DNA of 64,000 nucleotides, from contig NW_004450382.1 in the NCBI RefSeq assembly GCF_000321225.1, forward strand, positions 2,085,735 through 2,149,734, written 5' to 3'. Positions 22,756 through 35,306 of this stretch are shown piece by piece; the first letter of the stretch is position 1, and every line of letters begins with the position of its first letter. A model generated the notes under the pieces. The model was not told where the DNA came from. It saw nothing but the letters and a program-made list of their open reading frames with translations, and did not search any database. The DNA comes from Odobenus rosmarus divergens. Lineage: Eukaryota > Chordata > Mammalia > Carnivora > Odobenidae. Position numbers and translations under genes: made by a program.

Positions 22756-23107
22756 AAAACCTGAAAAATCGTAATAATAGAATCTGTGCGAAGGTTATTT
22801 TACAAGAAATATTTAAGTTTCTTGTTCTACTTTAAAGAAGTTGAAGCTAAAATCCAAAGATGATTCCATTTGGGTGCAGTCATTCAAGAATCAAGGACTC
22901 CACACTTAAGGGAAGGCCCTGGACCTCTACCTGAAGATTAGCCAGTTGTTGTACATTTATATGTTCTAAATTAGAATAAAATGTTGAACACATATATGTA
23001 GTACTTTTTATGATTTCCTACTTTAACTGATTTTGATCAATCAACTTAGTAGCAATGCTGAATGAGTGGGGCTTTCTCTGTTTTAGCATTTAAAATTTTG
23101 GAGATGA

Positions 23108-23326
23108 GGGGCGCCTGGGTGGCTCAGTCATTAAGCGTCTGCCTTTGGCTCAGGTCATGATCCCAGGGTCCTGGAATTGGAATCGAGCCCCGCATCGGGG
23201 TCCCTGCTCAGCAGCAAGCCTGCTTCTCCCTCTCCAGCTCCCCCCTGCTTGTGTTCCCTCTCTGCTGTGTCTCTCTCTATCAAATAAATGAATAAAATCT
23301 TTAAAAAAAATAAAAAAATAAAAAAA
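23108..23326 (+). mobile_element. SINEC copy
   Basis: Sense SINE with aataaatg tail; flanks repeat ttggagatg. Confidence 0.93.
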
Positions 23327-23477
23327 AATTTGGAGATGGAATAGCAATAGATAAAGAATCCATTATTTTCTGAAAACACAGATCTGAATACAACACCCTC
23401 TTGCTTAAAACACTTTGATTTCCACTCTTCACTCTGGGAAACAAACTGAAGGTTGCAGAAGGGGAGGGGGCTGGGGG

Positions 23478-23622
23478 GCTGGGGTAACGGGGTGATGGGC
23501 ATTAAGGAAGGCATGTGCTGTGATGAGCAGTGGGTGTTAAATGCAACTGATGAATCACTGAACACTACATCAGAAACTAATGATGTACTATATGTTGGCT
23601 AATTGAATTAAAAAAAAAAGCC
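23478..23622 (+). repeat. Carnivore L1 3' end
   Basis: gtgatgggcattaaggaaggc...actgatgaatcactgaacactacatcagaaactaatgatg...aattgaatt plus an A tail, the carnivore L1 terminal sequence. Confidence 0.75.
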
Positions 23623-23749
23623 TTTGATTTCCATTCCTTCCCCCAACTCCCAACTGGGAAAAAATCCAAATACACAAACAGGATCCCTCTTACCTTTATG
23701 ATTTTATCTTCAGCCAATCCCCTTATTCATATTTCTAGTCATTCTGCCA

Positions 23750-25846
23750 ATTACAGACATACCTTATTTTATTATGCTTCATAGATAATGAGTTTTTTAC
23801 AAATTGAAGGTTTGCGGCAACCGTGTCGTGCAAATCTATGGGTGCCATTTTTCCAACACCATTTGCTCACTTTGTGTCTCTGTGCCATAGTTTGGTAATG
23901 TTTGCAATATTTCAATTTTTTTCATTATTATTATATTTGTTATACCATTGTTATGGTGATCTGTGATCAGCGATCTTTGAGATTACTATTGTAATTGTTT
24001 TGGGGTACCATGAACCCTGCCCATATAAGACAGTGAACCTAATCAATAAATGTTGTGGGTGTTCTGACTGTTCCACTAACCAGCAGTTCCTCTGGTGTCT
24101 CTCCCTCTCCTCAGGCCTCCCTATTCCATGCAGATACAGTGGTGAAATTAGGCCAATGAATAACCTTACAATGACCTCTGTTTGAGTAAAAGGAAGAGTT
24201 GTATATCTCTCACTTGAAATCAAAAGCTAGAAATGATTAAGTTTAGCAAGGAAGAAATGTGGAAAGCCAAGACAGGCCAAAAGCTAGGCCTCTCATGGCA
24301 AATAGCCAAGTTGTGAATGCAGAGGAAAAGTTCTTGAGGGAAATTAAACGTGCTACTCTAGTGAACACATCAATGATAAGAAGGCAAAACAACCTTACTG
24401 CTGATGGAGAAAGTTTGAGTGGTCCGGATAGATCAAACCAGCCACATCACTCCCTTAAGCCAAAGCCTAACCCAGAGCAAGGCCGTAACTCTCTTCAATT
24501 CTGTGAAGGCTGAGAGAGGTGAGGAAGCTGCAGAAGTTGGAAGCTAGCAGAGGTGGGTTCATGAGGGTGGAGGAAAGAAGTAATCTCCATAACATAAAAG
24601 TCCAAGGTTAAAGTAGCAAGTGCTGATGTAGAAGCTCCAGCAAATTATCTGGATGATGTAGCTAAGACCATTAATGAAAGTGGCTACACTAAACAATAGA
24701 TTTTCAATGTAGGTGAAAACAGCCTTATACTGGAAAAAGATGTCATCTAGGACTTTCATAACTAGAGAGAGTCAATGTCTGGTTTCAAAGCTTCAAAGGA
24801 CAGGCTGACTCTCTTGCTAGGGGTTAATGCAGCTGGTGACTATAAATTGAAGCCAATGCTCATTTACAGTTCTATTTACAGCATGGTTTACTGAATATTT
24901 TAAGCCCACTATTGAGACATACTACTCAGAAAAAAGATTCCTTTCAAAATATTGCTGCTCATTGACGATGCACCTGGTCACCCAAGAGCTCTAATGGAGA
25001 TATACAATGAGATTAATGTTGTTTACAGGTCTGCTAATACATCATCCATTCTGCAGCCTTTGGATCAAAGAGTAATTTCAACTTTCAAGTTTTGTTATTT
25101 AAGAAATACATTTTGTAAGGTTATAGCTGCCGTGGAGAGTGATTCCTCTGACGAATCTGGGTAAAGTATATTGAAAACTTTCTGTAAAAGATTCAGTATT
25201 CTAGTTGCCATTAAGAACATTTATGATTCATGGGAAGAGGTCAAAACAGCAACATGAACAGGAGTTTGGAGGAAGTTGACACCAACCCTCATGGATGACT
25301 TTGAGGGGTTCAAGACTTCAGTGGGGGAAGTAACTGCAGATGTGGTAGAAAGAGCCAGAGAACGAGGTTTAAGAGGTGATGTGACTGAAATGCTGTAATC
25401 TCATGATGACACTTGAATGGAGTTATTTCTTATGGGTGAGCAAAGAAAGTGGTTTCTTGAGATGGAATCTCCTCCTGGTGAAGATGCTGTGAAGATTATT
25501 GAAATGACAACAAGGGATTTAGAATATTGCATAAACTTAGTTGATAAAGCAGCAGCAGGGTTGAGAGGATTAACTCCAATTTCAAAGAAGTTCTGCTGTG
25601 TGTAAAAAGCGATCAAATAGCATTGCATGCTACAGAGAAATTGTGAGAGGAAGAGTCAATCGATGAGACAAATCTCACTGTTATCTTATTTTAAGAAATC
25701 ACCACAGCCACCCCAGCCTTCAGCACTCACCACCCTGACCAGTCAGCAGCCGTCAACATCGAGGCAAAACCCTCCATCAGCAAAAAGATTATGACTTGCT
25801 GAAAACTCAGATGATGTTTTTTAGCAATAAAGTATTTTAAAAAGAT
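23750..25846 (+). mobile_element. Tigger1-like (pogo/Tc1-mariner) DNA transposon, decayed
   Basis: Starts with the terminal motif cagacatacc and follows the Tigger1 layout: gaaggtttgcggcaacc, gttttggggtaccatgaaccctgcccatat, then transposase-derived sequence. The frame is broken by stops, frameshifts and an internal deletion near 24870. A surviving piece of the DDE catalytic region is visible ([19 protein letters not shown] at 24955). The right inverted repeat is lost. About 2.1 kb remains; no function expected. Confidence 0.9.
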
Positions 25847-25855
25847 TTTATTGAC

Positions 25856-25965
25856 CTTTCCTGGCCTTTACTTGTTCTTTCCCACTAAAGGCCTTAGGGC
25901 CTTTCTCCAAGTCAAGAGAGTCTTTATTCTTATTCTGGGAATATGACACTTGAGTAGTATTTTCA
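25856..25965 (-). CDS. Putative coding exon abutting a Tigger remnant
   Basis: The minus strand has acceptor ...cttgtgattctag, then an open frame with strongly coding-like composition (TTQVSYSQNKNKDSLDLEKG). Two donors are possible. CAA|GTAAAG ends the exon at 25872 in phase 0; AAAG|GTCAAT ends it at 25856 leaving one base, which fits 21918-21963. The exon starts with one base, compatible with 26344-26386. The truncated end of a Tigger element lies only about 10 bases past the second donor, so the following intron begins almost at the transposon. Confidence 0.5.
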
Positions 25966-26343
25966 CTAGAATCACAAGATCCCAAAGCTAGAAAAGTTCT
26001 TCAGAGTCATGTCATCTACCCCTCACCCTCACCCCCCACCTCAAAGCTTAAACCCCCTCAGAAACATTCCTTCTCATCACTTGGCTGTCTGGCCTCAGGG
26101 TATCCATAGACAAGCTCAGACATCAACCAGGGACAGATGGCAGGTGCTGGAGCCAGAGAACCTAGAAATTCATCCTTGGTCTTCACGAGGTTTCCATGTT
26201 TATTCACAAAGTTCATGTTATATTTACAGCTTTAAGTCTCTGTTGCCAACCCCTTCTCTTACCCTAGACCATTAAATTAGTTATCAGAATTCTTTTCCCC
26301 TCTCAATTTACTCATCTTTCCGTATTGTTCTCAATGTTTTCAC

Positions 26344-26386
26344 CTCTCTAGTTCATTCATCTGCAGTTCTAAGAAACCTCTACTTC
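26344..26386 (-). CDS. Possible micro-exon (13 codons)
   Basis: Minus-strand acceptor ...caagttggttgcag, open segment (SRGFLELQMNELE) and donor AGAG|GTGAAA. It takes and leaves two bases, so it fits 25856-25965. The segment is very short and its upstream partner was not found. It could equally be intron. Confidence 0.28.
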
Positions 26387-26779
26387 CTGCAACCAACTTG
26401 AAATATCAAGTTCTTTAATCAGTTAATTAAACAAGTATTTATTGAATACCTACCACATTTTCCATCCCACAAATTTCTCTTTCCTTTGATAGCACCATGA
26501 CCCCCATGAAACTCTTATAGCAGCCTCACTACTGGCCCCATCTCAGCCTCTCTCCTTTTCCCAAACCCCAATCCCATCACAATAATCACAGGGATCGGAT
26601 CATTTTGCTCAACCACTTCCCAAGTCTTGTCACTGAGGTGTCCTCCCTGGTGTTTTATGCTTGAGGCATTGTGGTGTGCCCTATGCCCTTGCTAAGGTGA
26701 ATCAGCATGAGGAGACCAAACTCACATTCTAAAAAAAGAGATTTGACAGAAGCAAAGGAAAGAACAAAACAAACAGAAA

Positions 26780-27262
26780 TCCAGTAAACAGAGAATGATA
26801 GGAAAACGATTTGGCATTTCTTATAAAGTCAAACATATACTTATCATATGACCTAGAAATTCTACTCCTAGGTATTTATTCAAGAAAAATGAAAACTAAA
26901 ATTTATACAAAAACATATTCACAAATGGTTATAGTGGCTTTATTCATAATCACCCCAAACTGGAAACAACCTATATATCCTTCAACTGGTGAATGGATAA
27001 AACTGCGGGGCATCCATATAATGGAATATTACTCAGAAATAAACTACTAAAACAGGAAACATGGTGCCAGAAACTGAGGATCAAGGGGAAGATGACTGCA
27101 AAGGGGAATGAGGGAATTTCTGAGGATGACAGAACTTTTCTGTATCCTGATTGGGCTGGTGGTTACAACATTGTATGCATTTGTCAAAACTCATAGAACT
27201 GTGCACCATAAAGGGTGAATTTTACTATGTGTAAATTATATCTCAATAAATATGATTTTAAA
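26780..27262 (+). repeat. L1 3' end (L1M-type)
   Basis: Sense L1: cctagaaattctactcctaggtatttattcaag...gaattttactatgtgtaaattatatctcaataaat. Confidence 0.75.
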
Positions 27263-27778
27263 AAAATAAATCCACCAAAATAAAAGAATTAATAGAGATG
27301 CAGAAACAAATAAAAAACAATAACCTGATCAATAATATAAAAATTGGTTCTTTAAAATACACCAACACATAGCAATACAATAGATAAAATTTTAGCAGAT
27401 CCAAATAAGAATAACAGAGAAAACACACAGGCAAACAATATTGGAAATAAAAAAGCAGATTTAATTTTTGACATAAAGAAAATCTAAAAATTATAATTTA
27501 AGCATAACCATAACATACTTAAAAATAAAAATCTACATGAAATTGCATGTTTTTCTAGGTAAATATGAATGTATAAATTAACTCAAGAAGAGGTATAAAA
27601 CCTGAGTAGGCCAATAATCATATGGGGGATTGAAATGGTAGGCAAAGATATAACATTCTAAAAATGGTCAGTTCCAAATAATTTATAGATGAGTTCTACC
27701 TTCAAGACACAAATAATTTCTATGTTATTTATACAGTACAGGAAAAAAATGGAAATTTTGCAACTCGTTCTGCTAGCC

Positions 27779-28132
27779 AGCAGTTCTCAAAAGTGTGGTC
27801 TAGAGATCCCTTAAGATCCCTGGGGCCTTTTCTGGGAGTCCATAAGTCAAAACTATTTTGATAACAATACTAAAATGTTTTGACTTTTTCCATTCTCATT
27901 CTTTCACACAAGTGTAGGTGGCATTTTCTAGAGACTAATAGAATACCATGTAATGATGTCATGGCTCTGGCAATTAATGAAATGTGTGCTTGTACATTCT
28001 TGTGTTCTAAAATTTGCTCCATTTTAGTTTCTAATACTGACAGGAAACACATAAACAAAAATTCTTTCAGGATCCTCAATAGTTTTTAAGAGAGTAAACG
28101 GGCCCTGGGACAGAAAAATTTGAGAACCATTG
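27779..28132. mobile_element. hAT (Charlie-type) MITE inside the L1
   Basis: Ends agcagttctcaaaag and tttgagaaccattg form inverted repeats. Flanking 8-mers tgctagcc and tactaaac (5 of 8 matching) look like a decayed target duplication, and the L1 alignment resumes on both sides. Confidence 0.65.
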
Positions 28133-28216
28133 TACTAAACTAATATTACTCCAACATGAAAAACAGACAAAGAAGAAAACTATCAGCTTACTTAAGAACA
28201 TCAATACAAATATCTT

Positions 28217-28411
28217 TTTTTTAAAAGATTTTATTTATTTATTTCGACAGAGAGACACAGCGAGAAAGGGAACACAAGCAGGGGGAGTGGGAGAGAGAGA
28301 AGCAGGCTTCCCGTGGAGCGCAGAGCCAGATGTGGGGCTCGATCCCAGGACTCAGGGATCATGACCTGAGCTGAAGGCAGACGCTTAATGACTGAGCCAC
28401 CCAGGTGCCCC
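28217..28411 (-). mobile_element. SINEC copy, young, inside the L1
   Basis: Antisense SINE with perfect 15-base duplications caatacaaatatctt (28202-28216 and 28412-28426). Confidence 0.95.
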
Positions 28412-28589
28412 CAATACAAATATCTTAAACTTAATTGTTCTAAAAAACTTTTTTCATGACTAATAACAGGTAAGATTTATCCAGAAACGTAAAGGGCTGA
28501 TTCTCTATTAGGTAATCTATTAATATAATTCATTACATAAATAAATTAAAGGAGAAAAATGTCATGATCACCACACAAAAAGACACTTT

Positions 28590-28780
28590 TTTTTTTAGGA
28601 TTTTATTTATTTATTTGACAGAGAGACAGCAAGAGCAGGAACACAAGCAGGGGGAGTGGAAGAGGGAGAAGCAGGCTTCTTGCAGAGCAGGGAGCCCAAT
28701 GCAGGGCTCGATCCCAGAATCCTGGGACCATTACCTGAGCCAAAGGCAGATGTTTAATGACTGAGCCACCCAGGTGCCCC
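28590..28780 (-). mobile_element. SINEC copy, young, inside the L1
   Basis: Antisense SINE with perfect 13-base duplications aaaaagacacttt (28577-28589 and 28781-28793). Confidence 0.95.
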
Positions 28781-30713
28781 AAAAAGACACTTTAAAAAGC
28801 GATTATTTTTAATTCCCATTTCTGATTTTAAGAGGAAAGCAGGCGAACAAATAAAAAAACAAAACAAAAATTTAAAACTTCTTGACAAGCCAGTAATAGA
28901 AGGAAGTTTCTTTAATTTGATAAAGGACATTTACTAGTCCCATTAAAATCAGGAATAAGAAAAAGATGTCAGCTTTCATTGCTATCATTGTAACTACTAA
29001 CCATGGCACTGGAGGTCCTAGCTGGTCCAATAAGATAAGAAAAAGAAATAGAAGTATTACAAAGTCAGACATAAAACTGTCACAATTTATAAGTGATTTA
29101 ATTTTCAACTTAGAAAATCTAAAAATTAACTGTAAAAACTCAAAACGAATACTAGATTTCAGGAAAAGCTTGATAAAAGATCAACAACAACCACTCCTTT
29201 TCCTATACACCAACTATAACCAAATAGAAAAATGTATTGGAAAGTATCTTATTTATAATAGCAAGCAAATTGTAAAATACACGTGACTAAACTCACCAAT
29301 ATGTCCAAGATTTATATGAAGAAACTGTAAACTTTATTGAAAGACATTAAGAGAAGACAAAAATAAATGAAGAATACATCATGTTCTTGGATGAAACTCA
29401 AATTAAACTATAAATTTAATGAAATTCCAATCAAAATACTTATAGGATATTTTATGGAACTTGGCAAATTGATTCCAAAGTTCACTTGGTAGAAGAAATG
29501 TACAAAGGCAGTCAAGAAAATTATGAGAAAGAAAAACAATGTGACAAAGAAAAAGAACATAATGAAAAGGTAGAACATGCAGTTTTGGGTCTCATACGGT
29601 ATAAACATGTCCTATAATGCTACTGTAAGTGAAACAGAGTGATGTTGGCACAAAAATGGGCCAAAAAACAAAAAAAATCAAGGGAACAGGATAGAATCCA
29701 CAAGCAGACCTGTGTACAACCTAGCATCTCAAATCAGTGGGGGAAAGGTGAAGTATTTAATTAATTATGTTGGGACAACTGGAAATTAGAAAAACTAAAA
29801 TTATAATCCTAATTCACACTATTGATAAAGATTTATTTTAATTGTATTAAAGATCTAACTTGGACGGCAAAACTGAAAGTGTTGAAAAGAAAAAGATTAT
29901 ATATATAAAATCTTCTGAAAGTAGGGATGGCATGCTAAGCAAAACAAACCTCAGAAGCCATAATAGAAAAAGATTGGCAAGTTTTACTACATAAGAAAAT
30001 GTTTTGTGTGATGTAAGACAGTGTAAATAAAGACAAGCAAAAAAACAAAACAAAACAAAAAAACAAGCAATAGGCTTGGAAAAATATCTGTAACATATAT
30101 AACAGAGAAAGAATTCATATCAAAATGTAATGATGCAAGCCCTCAAATCAATGAGAAAAAGACAACAATCTAATACAGAAATAGGCAAATAATATAGATA
30201 GGCCATTCGCAGAAGAAATACACATGACCAGTAAATATATGGAAGCATGTTCAAATTGACTAGTAACCACAGAAATACAAACCTGTAAAAGATTAATATA
30301 GCTTTTTTACTCATTAGATTTGCAAAAACTGAAGAACTGATAATAGCCAGTATGGGAGAGATGTGGGAAAATGAGTAGTCTCATTCGCTGTTGGATGGCA
30401 GCGTAAACAGATATGGTCTTTCTGGAGCACACTCTAACAAAAACTTAAATTCTGACATCTTTTATCTCAGCCCTTCCACTACGAGAAACTTACTTGCAGA
30501 AACAATTGCATACATACATAAAAACATCTGTGTAAAAATCGCGACTTCATTGCTTGTAATAGTGAAAAATGAAGCACTTGGAAGGATTCCAACAGGGAAG
30601 CAACTAAATAAATTATGATAGTTACAAAATATGTAATAGCATTAAAGGTTAAAAGAATAAGGTGATTCTATTATGCATTGACGTGAAAAAGTTTTTAAAG
30701 ATATATTGTTAAG

Positions 30714-30904
30714 GGGTGCCTGGGTGCCCCAGTCAGTTAGACGTTGGACTCTTGGTTTTGGGTGGTTGTGATCTTGGGGTTGTGTGATGGAGCCCTGCAT
30801 TGGGCTCTGCGCTTGGTGCAGAGTCTGTTTAAGACTCTCTCTGTCCCTCCCTGCTGCGCGCTCTCTCACTCTCTCTCTCAAATAAATAAATACATCTTTA
30901 AAAA
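30714..30904 (+). mobile_element. SINEC copy, older, inside the L1
   Basis: Sense SINE with 17-base duplications differing at one site (aaagatatattgttaag and aaagatatattgctaag). Confidence 0.93.
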
Positions 30905-31194
30905 AAAGATATATTGCTAAGTAAAAAGAGAAAGAAATATGTTTGTGGTATGATCCCATTTGTGTAAAAACATATTTTTTATCTACATTGAACTATATCT
31001 ACATAAGCGTACACATCTATAAATAGGAAAAGGTCTAAAGGAGGTACATACTAAACTATAAATAGTGTTAACCTTTGTGGATGGAAGTAGGATTACAGAA
31101 GTGGAGTCAAAGAGAATGTTACTTTGTAATTATTCTGGAATTTATTCCTTTTCAATGAGCACCTACTCTGTTTTACCTGTACGTTTTCAAAATC

Positions 31195-31253
31195 AATGAG
31201 GAGGAGAAGGAAGAAGAAAAAGAAGAGAAAGAAGAAGAAGGGGAAGAAGAACT
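31195..31253. repeat. (GAA)n-rich purine tract
   Basis: Irregular GAA/GGA repeats on the plus strand. Confidence 0.85.
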
Positions 31254-31509
31254 CCTGTAATATCCACAGTTAGAGGTGATAGAGGCTGAAGCGGGAGCAT
31301 TGGTTTTGAAAGGAGGAAAGAATATCTCTCCCAGGCTCTTTTTAACTCACTTTGTGCATTTCCATTAAGTGGATCACTTAAAGTTTGCAATTATGTATGT
31401 ATCTGCCTTCATAAACACAGAGACTGGTAAGTATTCATCTCTATGTCTTCAAAGCCTAGCAATGTGTTTGGCATTCAGCAGATGTTGAGCAAGCATATGT
31501 CAAATGAGT

Positions 31510-32110
31510 CATAATCTGGAAGATAACAAAAAGGCAGAACATACAGTTTTAGGTAACTAAGTAGATGAGATGGGGTGAATGTGAGGGTTGGAGTGGGTAA
31601 TGGTGTCATCACCAAGTAAAGAAAATAGGAAGTTTGGGGGAATTATGACAATAGCTAACATTTAATGATTGCTGACTATGTGCAGATACTGTGCTAAATG
31701 CTTTATACCCATTATCATTACCACATTGACTCTTAAGAACAACCCCACATAGGCAAAAAAGAGTTAAGAGACTTTCCCAAGGTCACGCAGCCATTAAGTA
31801 TGGGAGCTGTGAATCAAACCAATATCCCAGACTCCATGTTCTTAATCCCGAGGTTATGGTGCCTATCCAAAGATGGAAAGTTAATAAAATAAATTTTGAC
31901 ATGTTGTGATTGAGATGCTAATGGTATATTCATTGAGGTGGAGCTGTCCAGGGGTCAGCTGGATATCACAAGCCTGCAGCTTCTTAGAGAGGTCAGAGCT
32001 AGAGATATGGATTGGAAATTGTCTATGGGAGAGTGGCATCTGGGAGGTCAACATTCAATAATATTCAATAAATATTTACTGAGCTCCCATATAAGCTCCA
32101 GGCACATATG
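31510..32110 (-). repeat. L2 copy interrupted by MIR
   Basis: Antisense L2 on both sides of the MIR at 31641-31872 (tgcagcttcttagagaggtcagagctagagatatgg on the right), ending in the attcaataaatatttactgagctcc terminus. Confidence 0.6.
31641..31872 (-). repeat. MIR element
   Basis: Antisense MIR: gctgactatgtgcagatactgtgctaaatgc...cccaaggtcacgcagccattaagta. Confidence 0.8.
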
Positions 32111-32859
32111 ATATCAAACATTCACTTCAAACCTATTTGATTCATAGAAAGCTTACTATGTGAAAGTACTGTGATCTGGTATTTTAAACTGTTGGTCATT
32201 TCTTTTTTCATGTCTAATGATCTCAGTTACACGGTAAAGTATCTTAAAATACTAAATTTCTTGTATTTCCCCTTGTAACAAGGCTCAAAACATGTTTGTT
32301 GATGGAATGCTTGAGAAAACATTAAGAAGTGAGCAGCCATTCACAAAGGCTAGCCTAAGTCTTGGGAAACCAAGTGTAGACAGTCTTCATCTCTGTTACT
32401 ATCCAGAAGTCTAGAGAAGCAGTCAGGTTTTGGTAAACCAAATAAAAGATTTTTCATCAGTATCATCAAGGTTAATGATAGGCATCAGAAAGTTGTAGCT
32501 CGGAGCAGTAGGCTAGTTGCCAGAAGACTCAAACCAGGGGGTATTTCCCTTGGCAAATTTATCCAAGTCCAGAATCTGGCCCTCAGCCTCGCTGGTCCAG
32601 AAACTCAATCCTGTCAGGTGAGAGAACCCAGGGAAGTTTAGGCATGTTCACTAAGTCATAAAAAACTGAAGTATAAAACTAGAGTGTCAGTTTATTAATA
32701 TACGATGAGATATTTGCATCCACCATCATCACTCTGTAGCCAAGTGATGTGCAAAGCCAAATTATTAGGAGACCCTATGGGAAACTCAGAATCAGCACAC
32801 AGGGAGTTAGTAATAGGATTAGGATGTTTAACAGCACCAGGCGCTGATAACCCAATGCA

Positions 32860-33110
32860 GAGGCAGCATGGAACAAGAACAGAGCATCAACTATGGAACC
32901 AGATTAACCTGGATACACACAGAGCTCCTCACTTCCTAGCTGAGTAGCTGTGGGCAAGTGTCTCAATCTCTCCAACCTCTCATTTCTAGAAGGTGAATGA
33001 TGATACCTACTTCTCAGGCTTATCGTGAGGACTAAATGAGATCACGCATAAAATGGTAGAGCAGCTCCTGTCATGTGATAGGCACTCAGTAAATGGCAAC
33101 CACATCTCCA
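32860..33110 (+). repeat. MIR element
   Basis: Sense MIR: gcagcatggaacaag...ctgtgggcaagtgtctcaatctctcc...gtgataggcactcagtaaatgg. Confidence 0.75.
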
Positions 33111-33130
33111 TCCCCGTCCCAGGGACATAC

Positions 33131-33166
33131 CTTTTGAGGGTTCAGATCAGTCTTTGAAAATATTTG
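33131..33166 (-). CDS. Possible 12-codon micro-exon
   Basis: The minus strand has a long pyrimidine tract (from about 33200 down to ...ccatttccttcaaag), a 36-base in-phase segment QIFSKTDLNPQK, and donor AAAAG|GTATGT. Both other frames have stops. It is phase 0 at both ends and fits 33541-33592 upstream. Splice-site quality is the main support. Confidence 0.42.
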
Positions 33167-33314
33167 CTTTGAAGGAAATGGCAAGTAAGAGTGGGGGCAA
33201 AAGACCAGTAAGAAGGCTGCTGCAGAAATGTGGAACATGATCCTAGTGGCTCAAAACAGGGATACAGCCGGTGTGGGGTAGGGAGTGGGGAGAGAGATGT
33301 ATACAGATTTGAAA

Positions 33315-33500
33315 GATATTTAGGAGGTAGGCACTAGGCTGGGTGTTTTACATAATTATTTATAGTCCTGACGGCAACTTATAAAGTAGCCCATTTTTCA
33401 GATGAAAGTCAGAGATATTAAGCAATTAGGTCAGGATCACATGGCAGGGAATGCACTGCAAAATGAATCACAATTGGTCTGACTCCAAAGTTTCTCATCT
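33315..33500 (-). repeat. MIR fragment
   Basis: Antisense MIR: aggtaggcactaggctgggtgttttacataat...caattaggtcaggatcacatggc. Confidence 0.65.
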
Positions 33501-33540
33501 CTCTACAAATAAAATATACCACTGTTCATACTGTTCATAC

Positions 33541-33592
33541 CTTGGTTCTCAACCAAGATGTCAATTGTGAGGAATATAGTAATTTCTTACCA
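33541..33592 (-). CDS. Possible short exon (17 codons)
   Basis: Minus-strand acceptor ...caatactttaattattag, open segment GKKLLYSSQLTSWLRTK and donor CCAAG|GTATGA. It starts with one base and ends in phase 0, fitting 33131-33166. It does not fit 37829-37918 directly (one base left, one base needed), so an intervening exon would be required. The final 17 bases form a palindrome, so chance cannot be excluded. Confidence 0.3.
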
Positions 33593-33594
33593 CT

Positions 33595-34330
33595 AATAAT
33601 TAAAGTATTGAAGCTTGGAGAAATGATTGAGTTTTTAGAAAACATAACTTGGAGCAGATCAAGGTTATCACTCTAATAAATAATATCATGATTGTACACT
33701 TCCATTATGATATGCTTTCTTGAGGGGGAGACAAAGAGGAGAAGGCAGAGCTCATGGACCAGAAATTATACAGCACTGTAGATTTGTCTATGACAGATTA
33801 CCATGCATATGAACTTCATCTACTGTGTGAAGATGAAAATAGCTGCTTAAGAATGGTTACTCCAGGGAAGAGGCATTCTTTTTGAGCAAAGAAAGTCTTA
33901 GCTGGGCCATCTACAAGATGTCACTGTAACACTGACAAGCTCTCCAGACAGCAGACATCGGTGCTGACCAAAGGATAATCTCCTAGGACCTTGTTCTTAG
34001 ATTTTCATCTTTCCAGTCACACTCACATACAAATTATAATCTGCTGCAAAAACTTGATCTTTCTAGATGAAGGACGATATCATATCATAGATTTCAGCTC
34101 CTTTTCCACAGGCATGGGCAAGTCAGGCTTTTCCCACTTTTAAAGCTTAAATTTTTCACCCAAGCATAAAATTTTACATTTGTCCTTATAAAATTTTGCT
34201 TTGCATTTATTTGAGATTAAAGTTTCATCCTTGCGAAATGGATGTAAATCAGCTTTGTTCCTCCGCAAATATAGTACACCTGGCTTCTCTATTCCTACTC
34301 CAAATACCACTTTAAAACAACCACTGTTTT
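33595..34330. other. Unique sequence
   Basis: No repeat or exon I can support. Confidence 0.3.
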
Positions 34331-34334
34331 CAGA

Positions 34335-35110
34335 AGTTTTTGTAAGTTATTCATTCATTCAAGAAATGTCACTGCATGCCACCCAAGTGCCAGGCCCTCT
34401 AGGAATTCCCGATCTAATAAGCAAACAGGTGGACATGTACTCACGGTAACACTAATAACACTAATGACAATGTCTCCTATTTCCTGCCACCTGCACTATG
34501 GTAGGCCCGAGATTAAAGAGAGGGGTAAGAAATATGCCTCCATTCAAGGGGCTCCCCATGCCTTCAGAGGGTGTAGGTACAGTCTAGTGGGAGAGGGAGG
34601 TATATTAACCAGTATGTGCATAAGAATAAACAGGTGCCCTGTTAGCAATAATAATAGTGTATTTAGTAGGAGGACAAAAGATGGTGAGGTTAATGAGGGA
34701 TGAGAAGGAGAGTTGGAAAGGTCTTAAAGAAGCAGTGACCTTTGAACTGAATTTAAAAACGATGAGTAGGTATTCTCTCAATTAAAGACAAAGGGGAAAA
34801 AAGCATAACTCTGGCAAAGGCAGGTATAAAACAGTTTTATGTGTTGAAGGAACTGCAAGCAGTTTGGTAGAGATGGAAGTTACAGTAAATAAAGAGGAAG
34901 GAGGGGGTTGAGAGGATCCAGCAAAAGCTGAGGCTTTTAGGGCAGATGATAGAGGGCCTTCCATGCTATGTTGTCCAGGAGGCAATGGGGAGACACTGAA
35001 GGGTTCCAGGCATGGGAATTACAAGAACAAGGTTTGTCTTAGAAACAGAACTCTGGTAGCTATGACAAAGATGGATTAAAAGGGTCTGAGTTCAGAAATA
35101 AGGAGATCAA
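34335..35110 (-). repeat. L2 copy
   Basis: Antisense L2 from ttcattcattcaagaaatgtc...gtgccaggccctctagg to gcagatgatagagggccttccatgc. Confidence 0.7.
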
Positions 35111-35126
35111 TAAGATATATAGGCTT

Positions 35127-35306
35127 GGGGTGCCTGGGTGGGTCAGTCGGTTAAGGGGCTGCCTTCAACTTGGGTCACGATCCTAGGGTCCTGGGATCGA
35201 GCCCTGCGTCGAGCTGCCTGCTCAGCAGGGAGTCTGTCTCTCCCTTTCCATCTGCCTCTTCCCCTTCCCTGCTTGTGTGTGCTCTCTCACTCTCTTAAAA
35301 AAAGAG
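35127..35306 (+). mobile_element. SINEC copy
   Basis: Sense SINE; flanks read agatatataggctt and aacatataggctt, then a further echo aatatataggtta, so the right duplication is itself nearly tandemly repeated. Confidence 0.88.

Larger units (their letters stand above)
27263..31170 (+). repeat. Old L1 ORF2/3' region, interrupted four times
   Basis: One collinear degraded L1 copy runs through this stretch: attaatagagatgcagaaac near the left end, the ggcactggaggtcctagctgg motif at 29007, atacaccaactataaccaaatag at 29205 and 3' sequence near 30640-31160. It is interrupted by a hAT element and three SINEs. ORF2 is broken throughout. Confidence 0.65.

Noticed and set aside
24952..25164. 70-codon frame with transposase similarity
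   Set aside because: It is a fragment of a decayed Tigger element, not a host gene.
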